NCBI GenBank assembly: GCA_016213405.1
Contig: JACRAM010000016.1
Coordinates: 1-64,000 of the forward strand
Direction of reading: 5' to 3'
Origin: Bacteroidota bacterium
GTDB lineage: Bacteria; Bacteroidota; Bacteroidia; Palsa-948
DNA length: 64,000 nucleotides
The translations under genes were made by a program, and so were the position numbers. Shown one piece after another: positions 38,327-46,155 of the stretch. The notes below the pieces were generated by a model that was not told the DNA's origin, searched no databases, and saw only the letters and a program-made list of their open reading frames with translations. Position 1 is the stretch's first letter; every line of letters starts with the position of its first letter.

Positions 38327-41300
38327 TTACCTAATAACAGTTAAGTTGCCTGACTTGCTGGTAATTTTTCCTTTGCTGTCGGAAGCTGTAAACTTATAGG
38401 CATACACGCCTGACTGAACGGGTTTTCCGTTTTGCGTTCCATCCCATCCGATTGTTTGGTCTTTGGTTTCAAAAACAATTTGCCCCCATCGGTTGTACAC
38501 CACAAAATGCAAGTCCTTGACATCGGCTCCGAAAATAAAGAGCATGTCGTTATTGTTATCTCCGTTGGGAGAAAACCCGGTAGGCACATACACATCGGGA
38601 CAATCGCCCGACAAAAATACCGTTACAGAATCAACACCAAAACAGTTGGGCGCATTTGAAACAACCAGCGTATACGAAGTGGTTGCCGTGGGAGTTGCTA
38701 TGGGATTTGAACAGGTAGCGCAGCTAAGTCCTATCGCTGGCGACCAGGTGTATCCTGTTCCGCCCGATGCCGAAAGCTGTGCGGTTTCAGTTGAACAAAT
38801 GGTAGTATTCGCGCTTACGCTCGGAGTTGGCGGCTGAGTTACGCTAACCGTTACAGCGCCCGTGCCGTTGATGCAGTTTCCGCCCGATGCATTTACAGAA
38901 TAAGTGGTGGTTGCGGTTGGGGAGGCAACAGGACTTGCGCAGGTGGTGCAGCTTAAACCCGCAGGCGGGCTCCACATAAAATTAGTTCCTCCATTTACAT
39001 TCAATGTGGTAGAACTGCCAACGCAAACTGTAGGAACGGAAGCCGTCACCGTTGGCGCTCCTGGCGTAGTCATATTGATAGTGATGCTGGAGGTTCCAAC
39101 AGCGCATGAGCCGGCAACAACAACGGTATACGTGGTGGCGATGGTTGGTGTTGCTACAGGGTTCGCACAAGTGGTGCAGCTTAATCCGGTGGCAGGGCTC
39201 CATGTAAAACTTGTGCCGCTGCTCACAGAAAGAACGGTTGAATCTCCGGGGCAAATGGTAGAATCCGTTGCGGTAACAACGGGAGCAGAAGTTCCTGATG
39301 TGAAATACGCGATGATGCTGTCGGTCATTGTTAAGTTAACGCTGACGGCAGTATCATTAATGCTTGGCGTTGGTGTATGATTTTGAAATTCCCAATGGTC
39401 AAAACAATAAGGAGAATTAGGGCGGGCTACAAAATTCATATTCACTCCGCCAGGATAAGTTGCTGACCAAACGAATGATGAAACATTGATTGAATTGACA
39501 TCAACCGTTCCGGCTCCGGCAGGAACCACATTTAGTTTTATCGGGTAGGGTCCTGTTGTTCCGTTGCAAGGAGCAAAATTATTTACCACAGTAGTGCATC
39601 GGGTGAGAATAAAATTCCGTAAGTCCTGAACGTTCTGCTGCCACTGGGAATAACTTCCGCCTGATCCATTCCACCTTGTTATTTGCGCGGGCATTTCGGG
39701 GTTAATCACATTTACCATGCTGTCGAGAATAGTAATCATTCGTGTGCAACTCAAACCTGTATTCAGTAAATCAAAATACCGCATCACATAATATTGCTTG
39801 AAAGTTGGATTTTGCAAAAGCGCGTTCAGAATCGGAACATGTCCTTGTCCACCGGGATCTCCAAGATTTTGCGGAGCACAGGGATCAGCAGTTGGGGTTG
39901 TGTTTCCAACACCTGTGTAGTCAATATAGTGATCAAAAGTTGCATCTTCATCCCAAAGTCCATAGCGCCATTTCTTTTTACTTGCATTAACATGTTTTCC
40001 CCTCCACCACTCCGTGTTCCAGTTCAGCCAATCAGATGTTACGCAAAGCGAATTCAGGATAACATAATCAGACAAACTTTTCACGCTGTATACACTATCC
40101 ACATAATTATAGTTTGCCGGAATAGCCATGTTGTTGGTTGTGATGAAATTCGCAAGGGCATTCCATTCGTTTTGTGCAGTTGCTCCACCATATTCAGACC
40201 AGGTTCCGCCCCATGTTTTCAGAAACTGCAATGAATCCTGATCAGGAGTAGTAGAATACCATGAATCAGAATTGTGATAGTAATCCAAAAAGTCAGCATC
40301 GTCCACTTTTTCCCTCGTGTCATATACTCCCCAGTAGTTTCCGTTCACATACAAAACGCTGGGTGCCCAGGTGCGCTCGTCCATGTGGAGTTTTGCTTTT
40401 TGAGAAAGCGTGTGAACATATTGGTCGCGGATGTGGCAGCTGCCTAATTGAGAAGCGGGTCCCCATGCATAGGGATTGCCGGTTGTTTCAAAAGGATAAT
40501 TGTCTCCTGCGGATGCCTTGAGTATGATACGCTGAAATTCTGTGCGGGGTTTTGAATTAAAAATCTGATGCTGAAGCGCATAATTATAACCATACTCATC
40601 CCTTGAAATAAAATCAATGCCCCTCTGCGGATATGACCACGAATCATTTCCGTGTTTGTTGGATTCTCCAAAAGATTCTGTTTTGAAAGTTCCGCTTGCA
40701 TCGAAATATTCCAAGCCAACTGTGGGAGTAATCTGGTTGCCGCCAAGCAAAGTAGCAATCTGATCTCCAAAAATTGAAATCACTTCAATCGTATGAGCGG
40801 AATTGATAAAGTAAGTATTGCTTTCTACAAAGCTCGCGGGAATGGTTGCCGTTGAAGAAAATGCTTTTGCACGCAAAACTTTTGTTGTAGAAATTGCTAC
40901 GGGTGACGAATAAATTGTTGATGTAGCAATCGGAGTTGTTCCATTGGTCGTATAGCGAATAGTGATGTTCGGGTCGGGAGAACTAATGGTAACATTTTGC
41001 GTTGCGGCATAAAATCCTGCCGCCACGCTCATGGTTGGTCTGGTTGCATATTCCTGATAAGGGTTTGTATTGGATGCGCCCGGAGTTGGAGTCAGAAACA
41101 CGCTCCATGCGGCTGCTCCATTGGTTGTTCTTCCTCTTGAATGCCCTGCATGCGCAGGTTTCAGCGTGAGAGAATCAATGATGGTTCCGGCAGCGTCTGC
41201 CAGCACAATTGCTTCGGGCTTGCACTGGGTGAGTTTGAAATTGGTGTGCATGAAACCGGAATTAAAATTTCTTCCCGATGCCCATACTCTCACAAATCCG

Positions 41301-41572
41301 TTCGCAGAAATGCTCACCGTTCCGAATGTCCATTTAGTTGGATTGGTTTTCTTATCGCTGAGATGCCAGCCGGTGAGACTAACAGCCGAGCCGGTTGTAT
41401 TGTAAAGTTCAATCCAATCTTCATAGCCGCCAAAGTTATCGGCAAAGGAATTTATATTGGAACAGGAATACTCGTTGATGACCACTTGGGCATGGCAGAT
41501 GTAAGAGGGCAGAGGGCAGAGGGAAAGAAAAACAATTAATACACTATAAATTTTTGAGCGGAGAATACTCAT
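38327..41572 (-). CDS. Giant surface protein: lamin-tail, CotH-like, Ig-like repeats, T9SS type B
   Basis: 1081 residues from the ATG at 41572 (an ATG at 41614 would add 14). After the signal peptide: lamin-tail domain (VVINEYSCSN ... DWIELYNTTG), a chitobiase/hexosaminidase C-terminal-like domain (ISSPDPNITIRYTTNGTTP), a CotH-kinase-like region (ILKASAGDNYPFE ... LYVNGNYWGVYDTREKVD), three Ig-like repeats of ~75 residues (GTSFTWSPATGLSCTTC type), and a type B sorting domain (YVPTGFSPNGDNNND ... YNRWGQIVFETKDQ). CotH homologues phosphorylate proteins; whether this one is active cannot be judged. The downstream PorP/SprF gene fits its export. The signal peptide ends in a CCCTCTG/CATCTGC repeat. 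Confidence 0.9.
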   Translation of the reverse strand: MSILRSKIYSVLIVFLSLCPLPSYICHAQVVINEYSCSNINSFADNFGGYEDWIELYNTTGSAVSLTGWHLSDKKTNPTKWTFGTVSISANGFVRVWASGRNFNSGFMHTNFKLTQCKPEAIVLADAAGTIIDSLTLKPAHAGHSRGRTTNGAAAWSVFLTPTPGASNTNPYQEYATRPTMSVAAGFYAATQNVTISSPDPNITIRYTTNGTTPIATSTIYSSPVAISTTKVLRAKAFSSTATIPASFVESNTYFINSAHTIEVISIFGDQIATLLGGNQITPTVGLEYFDASGTFKTESFGESNKHGNDSWSYPQRGIDFISRDEYGYNYALQHQIFNSKPRTEFQRIILKASAGDNYPFETTGNPYAWGPASQLGSCHIRDQYVHTLSQKAKLHMDERTWAPSVLYVNGNYWGVYDTREKVDDADFLDYYHNSDSWYSTTPDQDSLQFLKTWGGTWSEYGGATAQNEWNALANFITTNNMAIPANYNYVDSVYSVKSLSDYVILNSLCVTSDWLNWNTEWWRGKHVNASKKKWRYGLWDEDATFDHYIDYTGVGNTTPTADPCAPQNLGDPGGQGHVPILNALLQNPTFKQYYVMRYFDLLNTGLSCTRMITILDSMVNVINPEMPAQITRWNGSGGSYSQWQQNVQDLRNFILTRCTTVVNNFAPCNGTTGPYPIKLNVVPAGAGTVDVNSINVSSFVWSATYPGGVNMNFVARPNSPYCFDHWEFQNHTPTPSINDTAVSVNLTMTDSIIAYFTSGTSAPVVTATDSTICPGDSTVLSVSSGTSFTWSPATGLSCTTCANPVATPTIATTYTVVVAGSCAVGTSSITINMTTPGAPTVTASVPTVCVGSSTTLNVNGGTNFMWSPPAGLSCTTCASPVASPTATTTYSVNASGGNCINGTGAVTVSVTQPPTPSVSANTTICSTETAQLSASGGTGYTWSPAIGLSCATCSNPIATPTATTSYTLVVSNAPNCFGVDSVTVFLSGDCPDVYVPTGFSPNGDNNNDMLFIFGADVKDLHFVVYNRWGQIVFETKDQTIGWDGTQNGKPVQSGVYAYKFTASDSKGKITSKSGNLTVIR
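41492..41524. repeat. Heptamer run in signal-peptide coding region (minus)
   Basis: Read on the minus strand: CCCTCTGCCCTCTGCCCTCT then TACATCTGCCAT, a 7-nt repeat encoding LCPLPSYICHA. Same family as 4460-4494. Confidence 0.85.
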
Positions 41573-41642
41573 GGTGATGGTGCAGATGTTATATGAGAAG
41601 ACGTGACTTTTCAAAAAAGGTTGCTTTATCAGGAAAGTTTTT

Positions 41643-41713
41643 TAGGTATAAGTAAGGTATAAGGCATTTTATGGTATTTCCCTTATACCTCTATTTCCTT
41701 ATACCCTTTACCT
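41643..41713. repeat. AGGTATA/TATACCT-word hairpin
   Basis: Left arm TAGGTATAAGTAAGGTATAA; right arm CCCTTATACCTCTATTTCCT then TATACCCTTTACC. It lies upstream of the CotH-like gene. Confidence 0.82.
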
Positions 41714-41861
41714 TTTCCTTTGGCGAGGACGAAGGTAGATAATATATATTGCTCTGTCAATAGGTAAAGGAACATTTTTTAATGAGGGGGTGTTCATATC
41801 AAAGCAGGGTAAATTGTAACCTTTAACAACTTTCCATCGTCTAACTCCCAAATCTGGTTTT

Positions 41862-42086
41862 ATGACAGATAGAAAGCAATCAGATTCAATACAAAAACAC
41901 AGAGTTATGTCTTTCTTCTCTTTCCTTTCCGACAATTACGAGTTGAGCCCGTTTGTTCTTCCAAAGAAAAAACCTGCTGACGACTCGCTCAACAATGATG
42001 AAATGAAAATGCTGCAGGAACTCATTCTTGAAAAAGATTTTTACGAGATAAACTCCCTCATCCGCAAGAAGTATTCGGTGAAGTAG
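41862..42086 (+). CDS. Small hypothetical protein
   Basis: 74 residues; a start at 41907 would give 59 (MSFFSFLSDNYELSPFVLP). The C-terminal half looks helical and charged (NDEMKMLQELILEKDFYEIN). Not recognised. Codon use resembles the neighbouring genes, unlike the repeat-derived ORFs, which supports it being real. It lies alone between the CotH-like gene and a 480-nt repeat region. Confidence 0.5.
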   Translation: MTDRKQSDSIQKHRVMSFFSFLSDNYELSPFVLPKKKPADDSLNNDEMKMLQELILEKDFYEINSLIRKKYSVK

Positions 42087-42129
42087 AAATTATTTCTTCT
42101 TTTTTTTTATTGGGGTCTGCCTTTTTTAA

Positions 42130-42474
42130 CTCCGCACTTTAGTGCGGAGCACAGCATATCAAAACAAGTAGGGCTTTAGCCGCAATGCACTCAAACTCTT
42201 ACATAAGGGCATCTCTAAAATCTATTTTGAATGATGAACATTTGAACATTTGAACAGCGAACATTCGAAGTTTACTTCTGATTTCGTAATTCAAATGTTC
42301 AATTATTCTATTGTTCACCCCGTTGGATTCACCCCGTAGGTCGGACAACCAACGGGGCAAGTATCCTACGGGGTTCATGAGTTTTTAGAGGTTCCCATAA
42401 GACATTGATTTTCTTTTTTCAGGGCTAAAGCCCTTTAATTATTGCTTGCTATTTCCCCATGCTAAAGCATGGGG
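42130..42474. repeat. Composite cluster of nested palindromes (gene-free region)
   Basis: It contains CTCCGCACTTTAGTGCGGAG (42130-42149), outer arms CATAAGGGCATCTCTAAAAT (42202) and TTTTTAGAGGTTCCCATAAG (42382), GAACATTT/AAATGTTC word arms (about 42234-42316), CCCCGTTGG/CCCCGTAGG with CCAACGGGG/CCTACGGGG (42318-42374), AGGGCTAAAGCCCT (42421) and CCCCATGCTAAAGCATGGGG (42455-42474). No gene is seen in 42087-42572. Confidence 0.8.
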
Positions 42475-42479
42475 TTAGT

Positions 42480-42609
42480 TATATCCTCACACCTATCACC
42501 AGCACGTCATCAATCCCGCTGGAAGCCGCAGCGGGATTTCTTATAACATATTAAAGGCACATTACTTTTTCGCTATATCCTCACACCTATCACCAGCACG
42601 TCATCAATC
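42480..42609. repeat. 36-bp direct repeat duplicating the 3' end of the HD/SpoIIE gene
   Basis: 42480-42515 and 42574-42609 are identical. On the minus strand each encodes the end of the phosphatase domain (IDDVLVIGVRI) followed by a stop (TAG in the gene, TAA in the distal copy). The 58-nt spacer includes CCGCTGGAAGCCGCAGCGG. Confidence 0.9.
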
Positions 42610-44516
42610 TGCTCCAGGTCGCCTTTCCAGTCGCGGAAGGTTTTGTCAATCACTTCTTCCTGCTCTTTCATGGAGAGGTGGCGTATGCTGAGGAAGAGTT
42701 TCTGAAACTGCCGGCTCATGAATTTTTTTCCGCCCGGTCCGCCAAACTGGTCGCAGTAGCCATCAGAGAAAATATAAAACGCATCGCCTTTGTTCAGAAA
42801 TATCTGGTGGTTGCTGAATCTTTTTGTATCGCCCGTCAGCATTCCGCCTATGGAGTTTTTATCCGCCCTCACCTCTTCCACTTCGCTGGCGCCTTTGCGC
42901 ACAAGGTATAAATTACGGAAAGCTCCAGCAAACTGAAGCTCGCATTCCGCGCTTTGAATACCGAGCGAACAGAGGGCGATATCCATGCCGTCTTTGTTCT
43001 CTGAACTTTCCATATCCTGCTTGAGCGCGCCCCGTATTCCCGCTTCAAGATGGTTGAGCACTTCGGAGGGAGAAGTGATTCCTTTTTCAATGATGATTTG
43101 GTTCAGCATGTCATGACCAATCATGCTCATGAACGCGCCCGGCACTCCGTGACCGGTGCAGTCGGCAACCCCGAGCATTATTTTATTATTTTTTTCAGCG
43201 AAGAAATAAAAATCACCGCTCACAATATCCTTGGGCTTGTAATATACGAACGACTGCGTGAGCGCCCTGTACACATCGCTGATGTTGGGCAGGATTGCCT
43301 GCTGAATGCGCTTGGCGTAGCTGATGCTGTCGCGTATGTCTTTGTAAGCCACTTCCAGCTTCTGATTTTTTTCTTCTATCTGGTGAAACGCTTTTTCAAT
43401 CTCTTTGTTTGCGCTCTGCAATTCCTGCGTGCGCTGGTCAACCAGCGCCTGCAGTTTTTTTTCTTTTTCCTTCAGATCGTTAAAGATGGTGGCGTTCTGC
43501 TTTCTGAATCTTCCTATGAGAATTTTCATAATGCCCTGCGCCACATCTTTGTGCTTCTGAAGTATCTTATAAAAATCTTCCTGCTCAAGAACAAACAGCG
43601 TGGTGTCGGCAATGGCGGTGATGGAAGCAGAGCGGGGCTCGGTATCGAGCAATGATACTTCTCCGAAAAAATTGCCTTCGCCCAGTTCGGCAATGGTGTA
43701 AATGTCATCGTGCACTTTCACGCGCCCGCTGTGTATGATGTACATGCTTTTGCCGATGTCGCCCTTTTGAATAATGATCTGCCCCGATTTCACCACCAGC
43801 GTTTTTGTCATGGAAGCAATGCCGGAAAGAATTTCGTCAGAGGTGCCGCTGAAAATGGAAAGAGCTTTAAGTGTGAGGATTTTTTCGTCAGCAGGAAGCG
43901 CTGTCATGCTCTCTTCCATAATTGTTTTATGTTTCCTCTTGCCGAGCATTTCTTTCATTTCGGCTATGTACTGCTGTTTTCTCGCTTCCCGCAGTTGGTT
44001 TGCCGACCGGGTGAAATACTTCTGCTTTTTCATGAATGCCAGTTGCTCTTCGTACCACTGAAGCAGTGTTTTGGCTTTGCCGTATTCCGCCCATTCCCTG
44101 CGAAGCGTGTAGGAGATGCTGTAAAAATCTTCCCTGCCGAGATAATCAAGGTCGGCATCGCAAATGATTCTCTCCAGCTGGTTTTTCGGATTGTAGGGAA
44201 GCGAAGTGGAAAGAATGAGTTTGGATACATTCGTTATCTGCACACCCGAATACCCGAAAGAGGTCAGCGTGTCACAGGCGAGCTTTACGCCCAGGTGTTC
44301 ATTGTCGTAATACTGATAAATGAATCCGGCATCGTGATACATGGCGGTTGTTTTCAGAATGACAATCTCCTCTTCGCCCATATTTTCCATTCTTGCTATG
44401 CGCTCAACGGCATCGCGCACATCAAGGGTGTGGTGCAAACCATGATAATGCAGGTTGGCAGGCAATTCCTTCTGGAACTTACCTATAATGAATTTTTCTG
44501 CTTCTGAATAATGCAT
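42573..44516 (-). CDS. HD-domain / cyclic-nucleotide-binding / SpoIIE phosphatase fusion
   Basis: 647 residues, cytoplasmic. Domains in order: HD phosphohydrolase-like (about 1-190; HYHGLHHTLDVRD, MYHDAGF, ICDADLDYLGR supply the H..HD..D metal ligands), cNMP-binding cap (about 215-330; GDIGKSMYIIHSGRVKV, GEGNFFGEVSLLDTEPRSAS), a coiled coil (about 345-400) and a PP2C/SpoIIE phosphatase (about 420-647; KPKDIVSGDFYFF, ADCTGHGVPGAFMS, DGYCDQFGG). It could sense a cyclic nucleotide and control a phosphoprotein switch. The phosphatase closely resembles that of the sensor at 939-4298. Its 3' end is duplicated downstream. Confidence 0.9.
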   Translation of the reverse strand: MHYSEAEKFIIGKFQKELPANLHYHGLHHTLDVRDAVERIARMENMGEEEIVILKTTAMYHDAGFIYQYYDNEHLGVKLACDTLTSFGYSGVQITNVSKLILSTSLPYNPKNQLERIICDADLDYLGREDFYSISYTLRREWAEYGKAKTLLQWYEEQLAFMKKQKYFTRSANQLREARKQQYIAEMKEMLGKRKHKTIMEESMTALPADEKILTLKALSIFSGTSDEILSGIASMTKTLVVKSGQIIIQKGDIGKSMYIIHSGRVKVHDDIYTIAELGEGNFFGEVSLLDTEPRSASITAIADTTLFVLEQEDFYKILQKHKDVAQGIMKILIGRFRKQNATIFNDLKEKEKKLQALVDQRTQELQSANKEIEKAFHQIEEKNQKLEVAYKDIRDSISYAKRIQQAILPNISDVYRALTQSFVYYKPKDIVSGDFYFFAEKNNKIMLGVADCTGHGVPGAFMSMIGHDMLNQIIIEKGITSPSEVLNHLEAGIRGALKQDMESSENKDGMDIALCSLGIQSAECELQFAGAFRNLYLVRKGASEVEEVRADKNSIGGMLTGDTKRFSNHQIFLNKGDAFYIFSDGYCDQFGGPGGKKFMSRQFQKLFLSIRHLSMKEQEEVIDKTFRDWKGDLEQIDDVLVIGVRI

Positions 44517-44517
44517 G

Positions 44518-44593
44518 AATCGGTAATCGGTAATCGGTAATCGGTAATCGGTAATCGGCTGTTACGAATAACAAATAACGATTAACGGTTAAC
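44518..44593. repeat. CGGTAAT heptamer hairpin upstream of the HD/SpoIIE gene
   Basis: Five exact tandem CGGTAAT copies (44521-44555) plus partial ones, a CTG loop, and a right arm of drifting complements (GAATAAC, AAATAAC, GATTAAC, GGTTAAC). It starts 2 nt from the gene's start codon, so it forms the entire immediate leader. Confidence 0.92.
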
Positions 44594-44647
44594 TGCTTCA
44601 GTGTGAACTACGAAAATAAAAATAATAGTGCTTGGGGGAAAAAGAAA

Positions 44648-44726
44648 TCCCAAGTACCAAGCACCAAATTCCAAGGAACAGCCAATGTTGTATTTCTTGG
44701 GACTTGGAATTTGGAATTTGGAACTT
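44648..44726. repeat. CCAAGTA/GGAATTT heptamer hairpin
   Basis: Left arm CCCAAGTACCAAGCACCAAA then TTCCAAGG; right arm CTTGGGACTTGGAATTTGGA then ATTTGGAACTT; loop about 19 nt. Strict 7-nt period on both arms. No gene is seen in 44517-45025. Confidence 0.9.
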
Positions 44727-44812
44727 CTGCATTCAGTGGAAAAGGTTTTTTTATTGACGAAAGTATGCCTCAGGTCAGAATATTAACGTGAGTTACGCAG
44801 AAAAGCAATTAA

Positions 44813-44871
44813 TCCCGTAGGATAATCTGTTCGTTACAAGTTTAGGTCTACAACAATCATATCCAACGGGG
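44813..44871. mobile_element. MITE-like 59-bp insertion with TTAA duplication
   Basis: Terminal inverted repeats TCCCGTAGGATA and TATCCAACGGGG flank a unique core of about 33 nt. TTAA is present on both sides (44809-44812, 44872-44875), whereas the empty copy at 1-147 has a single TTAA at this place. This fits a target-site duplication. Confidence 0.8.
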
Positions 44872-44977
44872 TTAACCGCAGAGAACACAGAGAAAACAAC
44901 ACGCGGAGAGCCGCAGAAAAAATGCAATCTTGTATTCTCAGCGGTTCTCTGCGTAAAACCTCAGCGAACTCTGCGGT

Positions 44978-44998
44978 TGGGTTTCCATCCCTTCGGGA
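44978..44998. repeat. 21-bp mini-element, copy 2 (insertion)
   Basis: TGGG-TT-TCCATCCCTTCGGGA is absent from the matching position in copy A (about 117) but present in the composite repeat at 387-407. Confidence 0.75.
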
Positions 44999-45025
44999 AA
45001 AAATGTATTTGCGTAACATCAGTTA

Positions 45026-45748
45026 TTAACTCACCACACCGTTAACCGTATTGCCCCAGTCGCCTGTTTCTCCGCGGGTATTCAGGTAGCGTGCGCGGTA
45101 ATAAGCGGTGGCTTTCAACTGAGCATCGGTAAAATGCGCGGTGTATAAAAATTTTCCGGTATGAACCAGCGTGTGCCAGTCGCTCTCTTGCGGAAAAGGG
45201 GCAGGCGCAGGAGTTTGTTCAGCAGGCACGGGCACCGGAACAGGCACCGTTTTAGGCACGCCTTCATCGCTTACAGCTATTTGTATTTCAGTTTCTCTTA
45301 CTCCTTTTGGTTTTGCCTGCGTGTGCGGATTAGCGGGGTCGGTGATTTTCAGAATGTGTTTGAGGTGCATCATTTTGTCAATGCTGATGGTTGGCGCGCC
45401 TTCGGGAACTGCCACACGCGTAGGATGCGGGTCGCGCAGTTTTAAGCCAAGCACCACGCGGTCTTGCTCGGTGAGCACACTTTGCGGAATATCTTTATAG
45501 ATACTGCTGAGCAATGTTTTCCATTGCTTGATCATCGTGTCAGTATTTTTAACAACGGTTTTTGTTTTTTTGTCAGGGTCAATGTATTTTGCCCATAGCG
45601 CATCCCACAGGGGTTTCAGGGTATTAACGGCTGTTAAGTTGGCGCCTGAAATCTGAAGGCGCGCTGCGTTGGCGTTCAGATACGGGCAAACAAGTTGAAT
45701 GTAATCATTGAACTTGGCGCGGGTGGTTGGATAGGGTCCTCCTGGCAT
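45026..45748 (-). CDS. Orphan 240-residue protein, no signal peptide
   Basis: No family recognised. The N-terminal ~130 residues look helical (TTRAKFNDYIQLVCPYLNAN, KNTDTMIKQWKTLLSSIYKD), a linker rich in Val/Pro follows (KTVPVPVPVPAEQTPAPAP), and the last ~45 residues look like a fibronectin-III-type strand set (KATAYYRARYLNTRGETGDWG). No signal peptide or sorting domain. It follows the lysine-rich repeat miniprotein by 34 nt on the same strand, suggesting one operon; a LuxR-type regulator lies divergently upstream. Its stop codon is inside the copy-B repeat. Confidence 0.75.
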   Translation of the reverse strand: MPGGPYPTTRAKFNDYIQLVCPYLNANAARLQISGANLTAVNTLKPLWDALWAKYIDPDKKTKTVVKNTDTMIKQWKTLLSSIYKDIPQSVLTEQDRVVLGLKLRDPHPTRVAVPEGAPTISIDKMMHLKHILKITDPANPHTQAKPKGVRETEIQIAVSDEGVPKTVPVPVPVPAEQTPAPAPFPQESDWHTLVHTGKFLYTAHFTDAQLKATAYYRARYLNTRGETGDWGNTVNGVVS

Positions 45749-45782
45749 AGTTTTTAATTTTTAATTGGTTATTGTTGATTTA

Positions 45783-45983
45783 TTATTTACTGCTGTTTTT
45801 ATTTTTCGCGCTCATGCCTTTTTTCTTCGCGCTCATGCCTTTTTCTCGCGCGCCCGTGCCTTTTTTCTTCGCGCCCGTGCCTTTTTTCTTCGCGCTCATG
45901 CCTTTTTTCTTCGCGCTCATGCCTTTTTTCTTCGCGCCCGTGCCTTTTTCTCGCGCGCCCGTGCCTTTTTTATTGGCGCTCAT
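45783..45983 (-). CDS. Lysine-rich heptad-repeat miniprotein
   Basis: 66 residues from ATG at 45983, made of nine 7-residue units of the types GMSAKKK, GTGAKKK and GTGAREK, ending NSSK. Unit DNA is 21 bp. The variants alternate in pairs (TT, MM, TT, MM), suggesting duplication of a 14-residue block. The sequence is very basic and low-complexity, as in disordered nucleic-acid-binding tails. A weak AAAAAGG precedes the start. Whether it is translated is not certain; the antisense frame is also open. Confidence 0.5.
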   Translation of the reverse strand: MSANKKGTGAREKGTGAKKKGMSAKKKGMSAKKKGTGAKKKGTGAREKGMSAKKKGMSAKNKNSSK

Positions 45984-45990
45984 GCCTTTT
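45804..45990. repeat. 21-bp tandem repeat (9 units)
   Basis: Units such as CGCGCTCATGCCTTTTTTCTT and CGCGCCCGTGCCTTTTTTCTT follow each other without spacers. The period is three heptamers, the same multiple that keeps a 7-nt repeat in frame. Confidence 0.92.
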
Positions 45991-46155
45991 TCTATCAACA
46001 CAACCTGTTCCGTTTCATTTGAGTGTGTGCAAAATCTCTTATGTAAATGTAGATTGCTTAGGTGAGAGCGGCAATACTTCAATTGAAGTATTTTACTGAT
46101 ACGGATAACCTCACAACGATTATTCCGTATACATGAATGTTCTTTATTTCTTAAA

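Larger units (their letters stand above)
44799..45029. repeat. Long hairpin repeat, copy B, carrying two insertions
   Basis: Matches 1-147 over its full length apart from a 63-bp insertion (44813-44875) and a 21-bp insertion (44978-44998). Its last bases include the TAA stop of the minus-strand gene at 45026. Confidence 0.9.

Noticed and set aside
42480-42609. 36-bp direct repeats considered as attachment sites of an integrated element
   Set aside because: Only 58 bp lie between them, there is no integrase, and the repeat is the end of a protein-coding gene rather than a tRNA.
43050-43655. A 201-residue plus-strand open frame, and another of 265 residues at 43710-44507
   Set aside because: Both lie antisense to the HD/cNMP/SpoIIE gene, whose domains and motifs are unmistakable. 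Their compositions (Phe/His-rich) are those of a complementary frame.
44518-44595. CGGTAAT array considered as replication iterons or a CRISPR array
   Set aside because: The units are only 7 bp with no spacers, they have a complementary second arm, and no replication or Cas gene is near.
45765-46022. Plus-strand open frame of repeating FFLRAHA units
   Set aside because: It is the complement of the 21-bp repeat array. The minus frame starts with ATG, ends 34 nt before the next gene and gives a soluble basic protein, so it is the better candidate.
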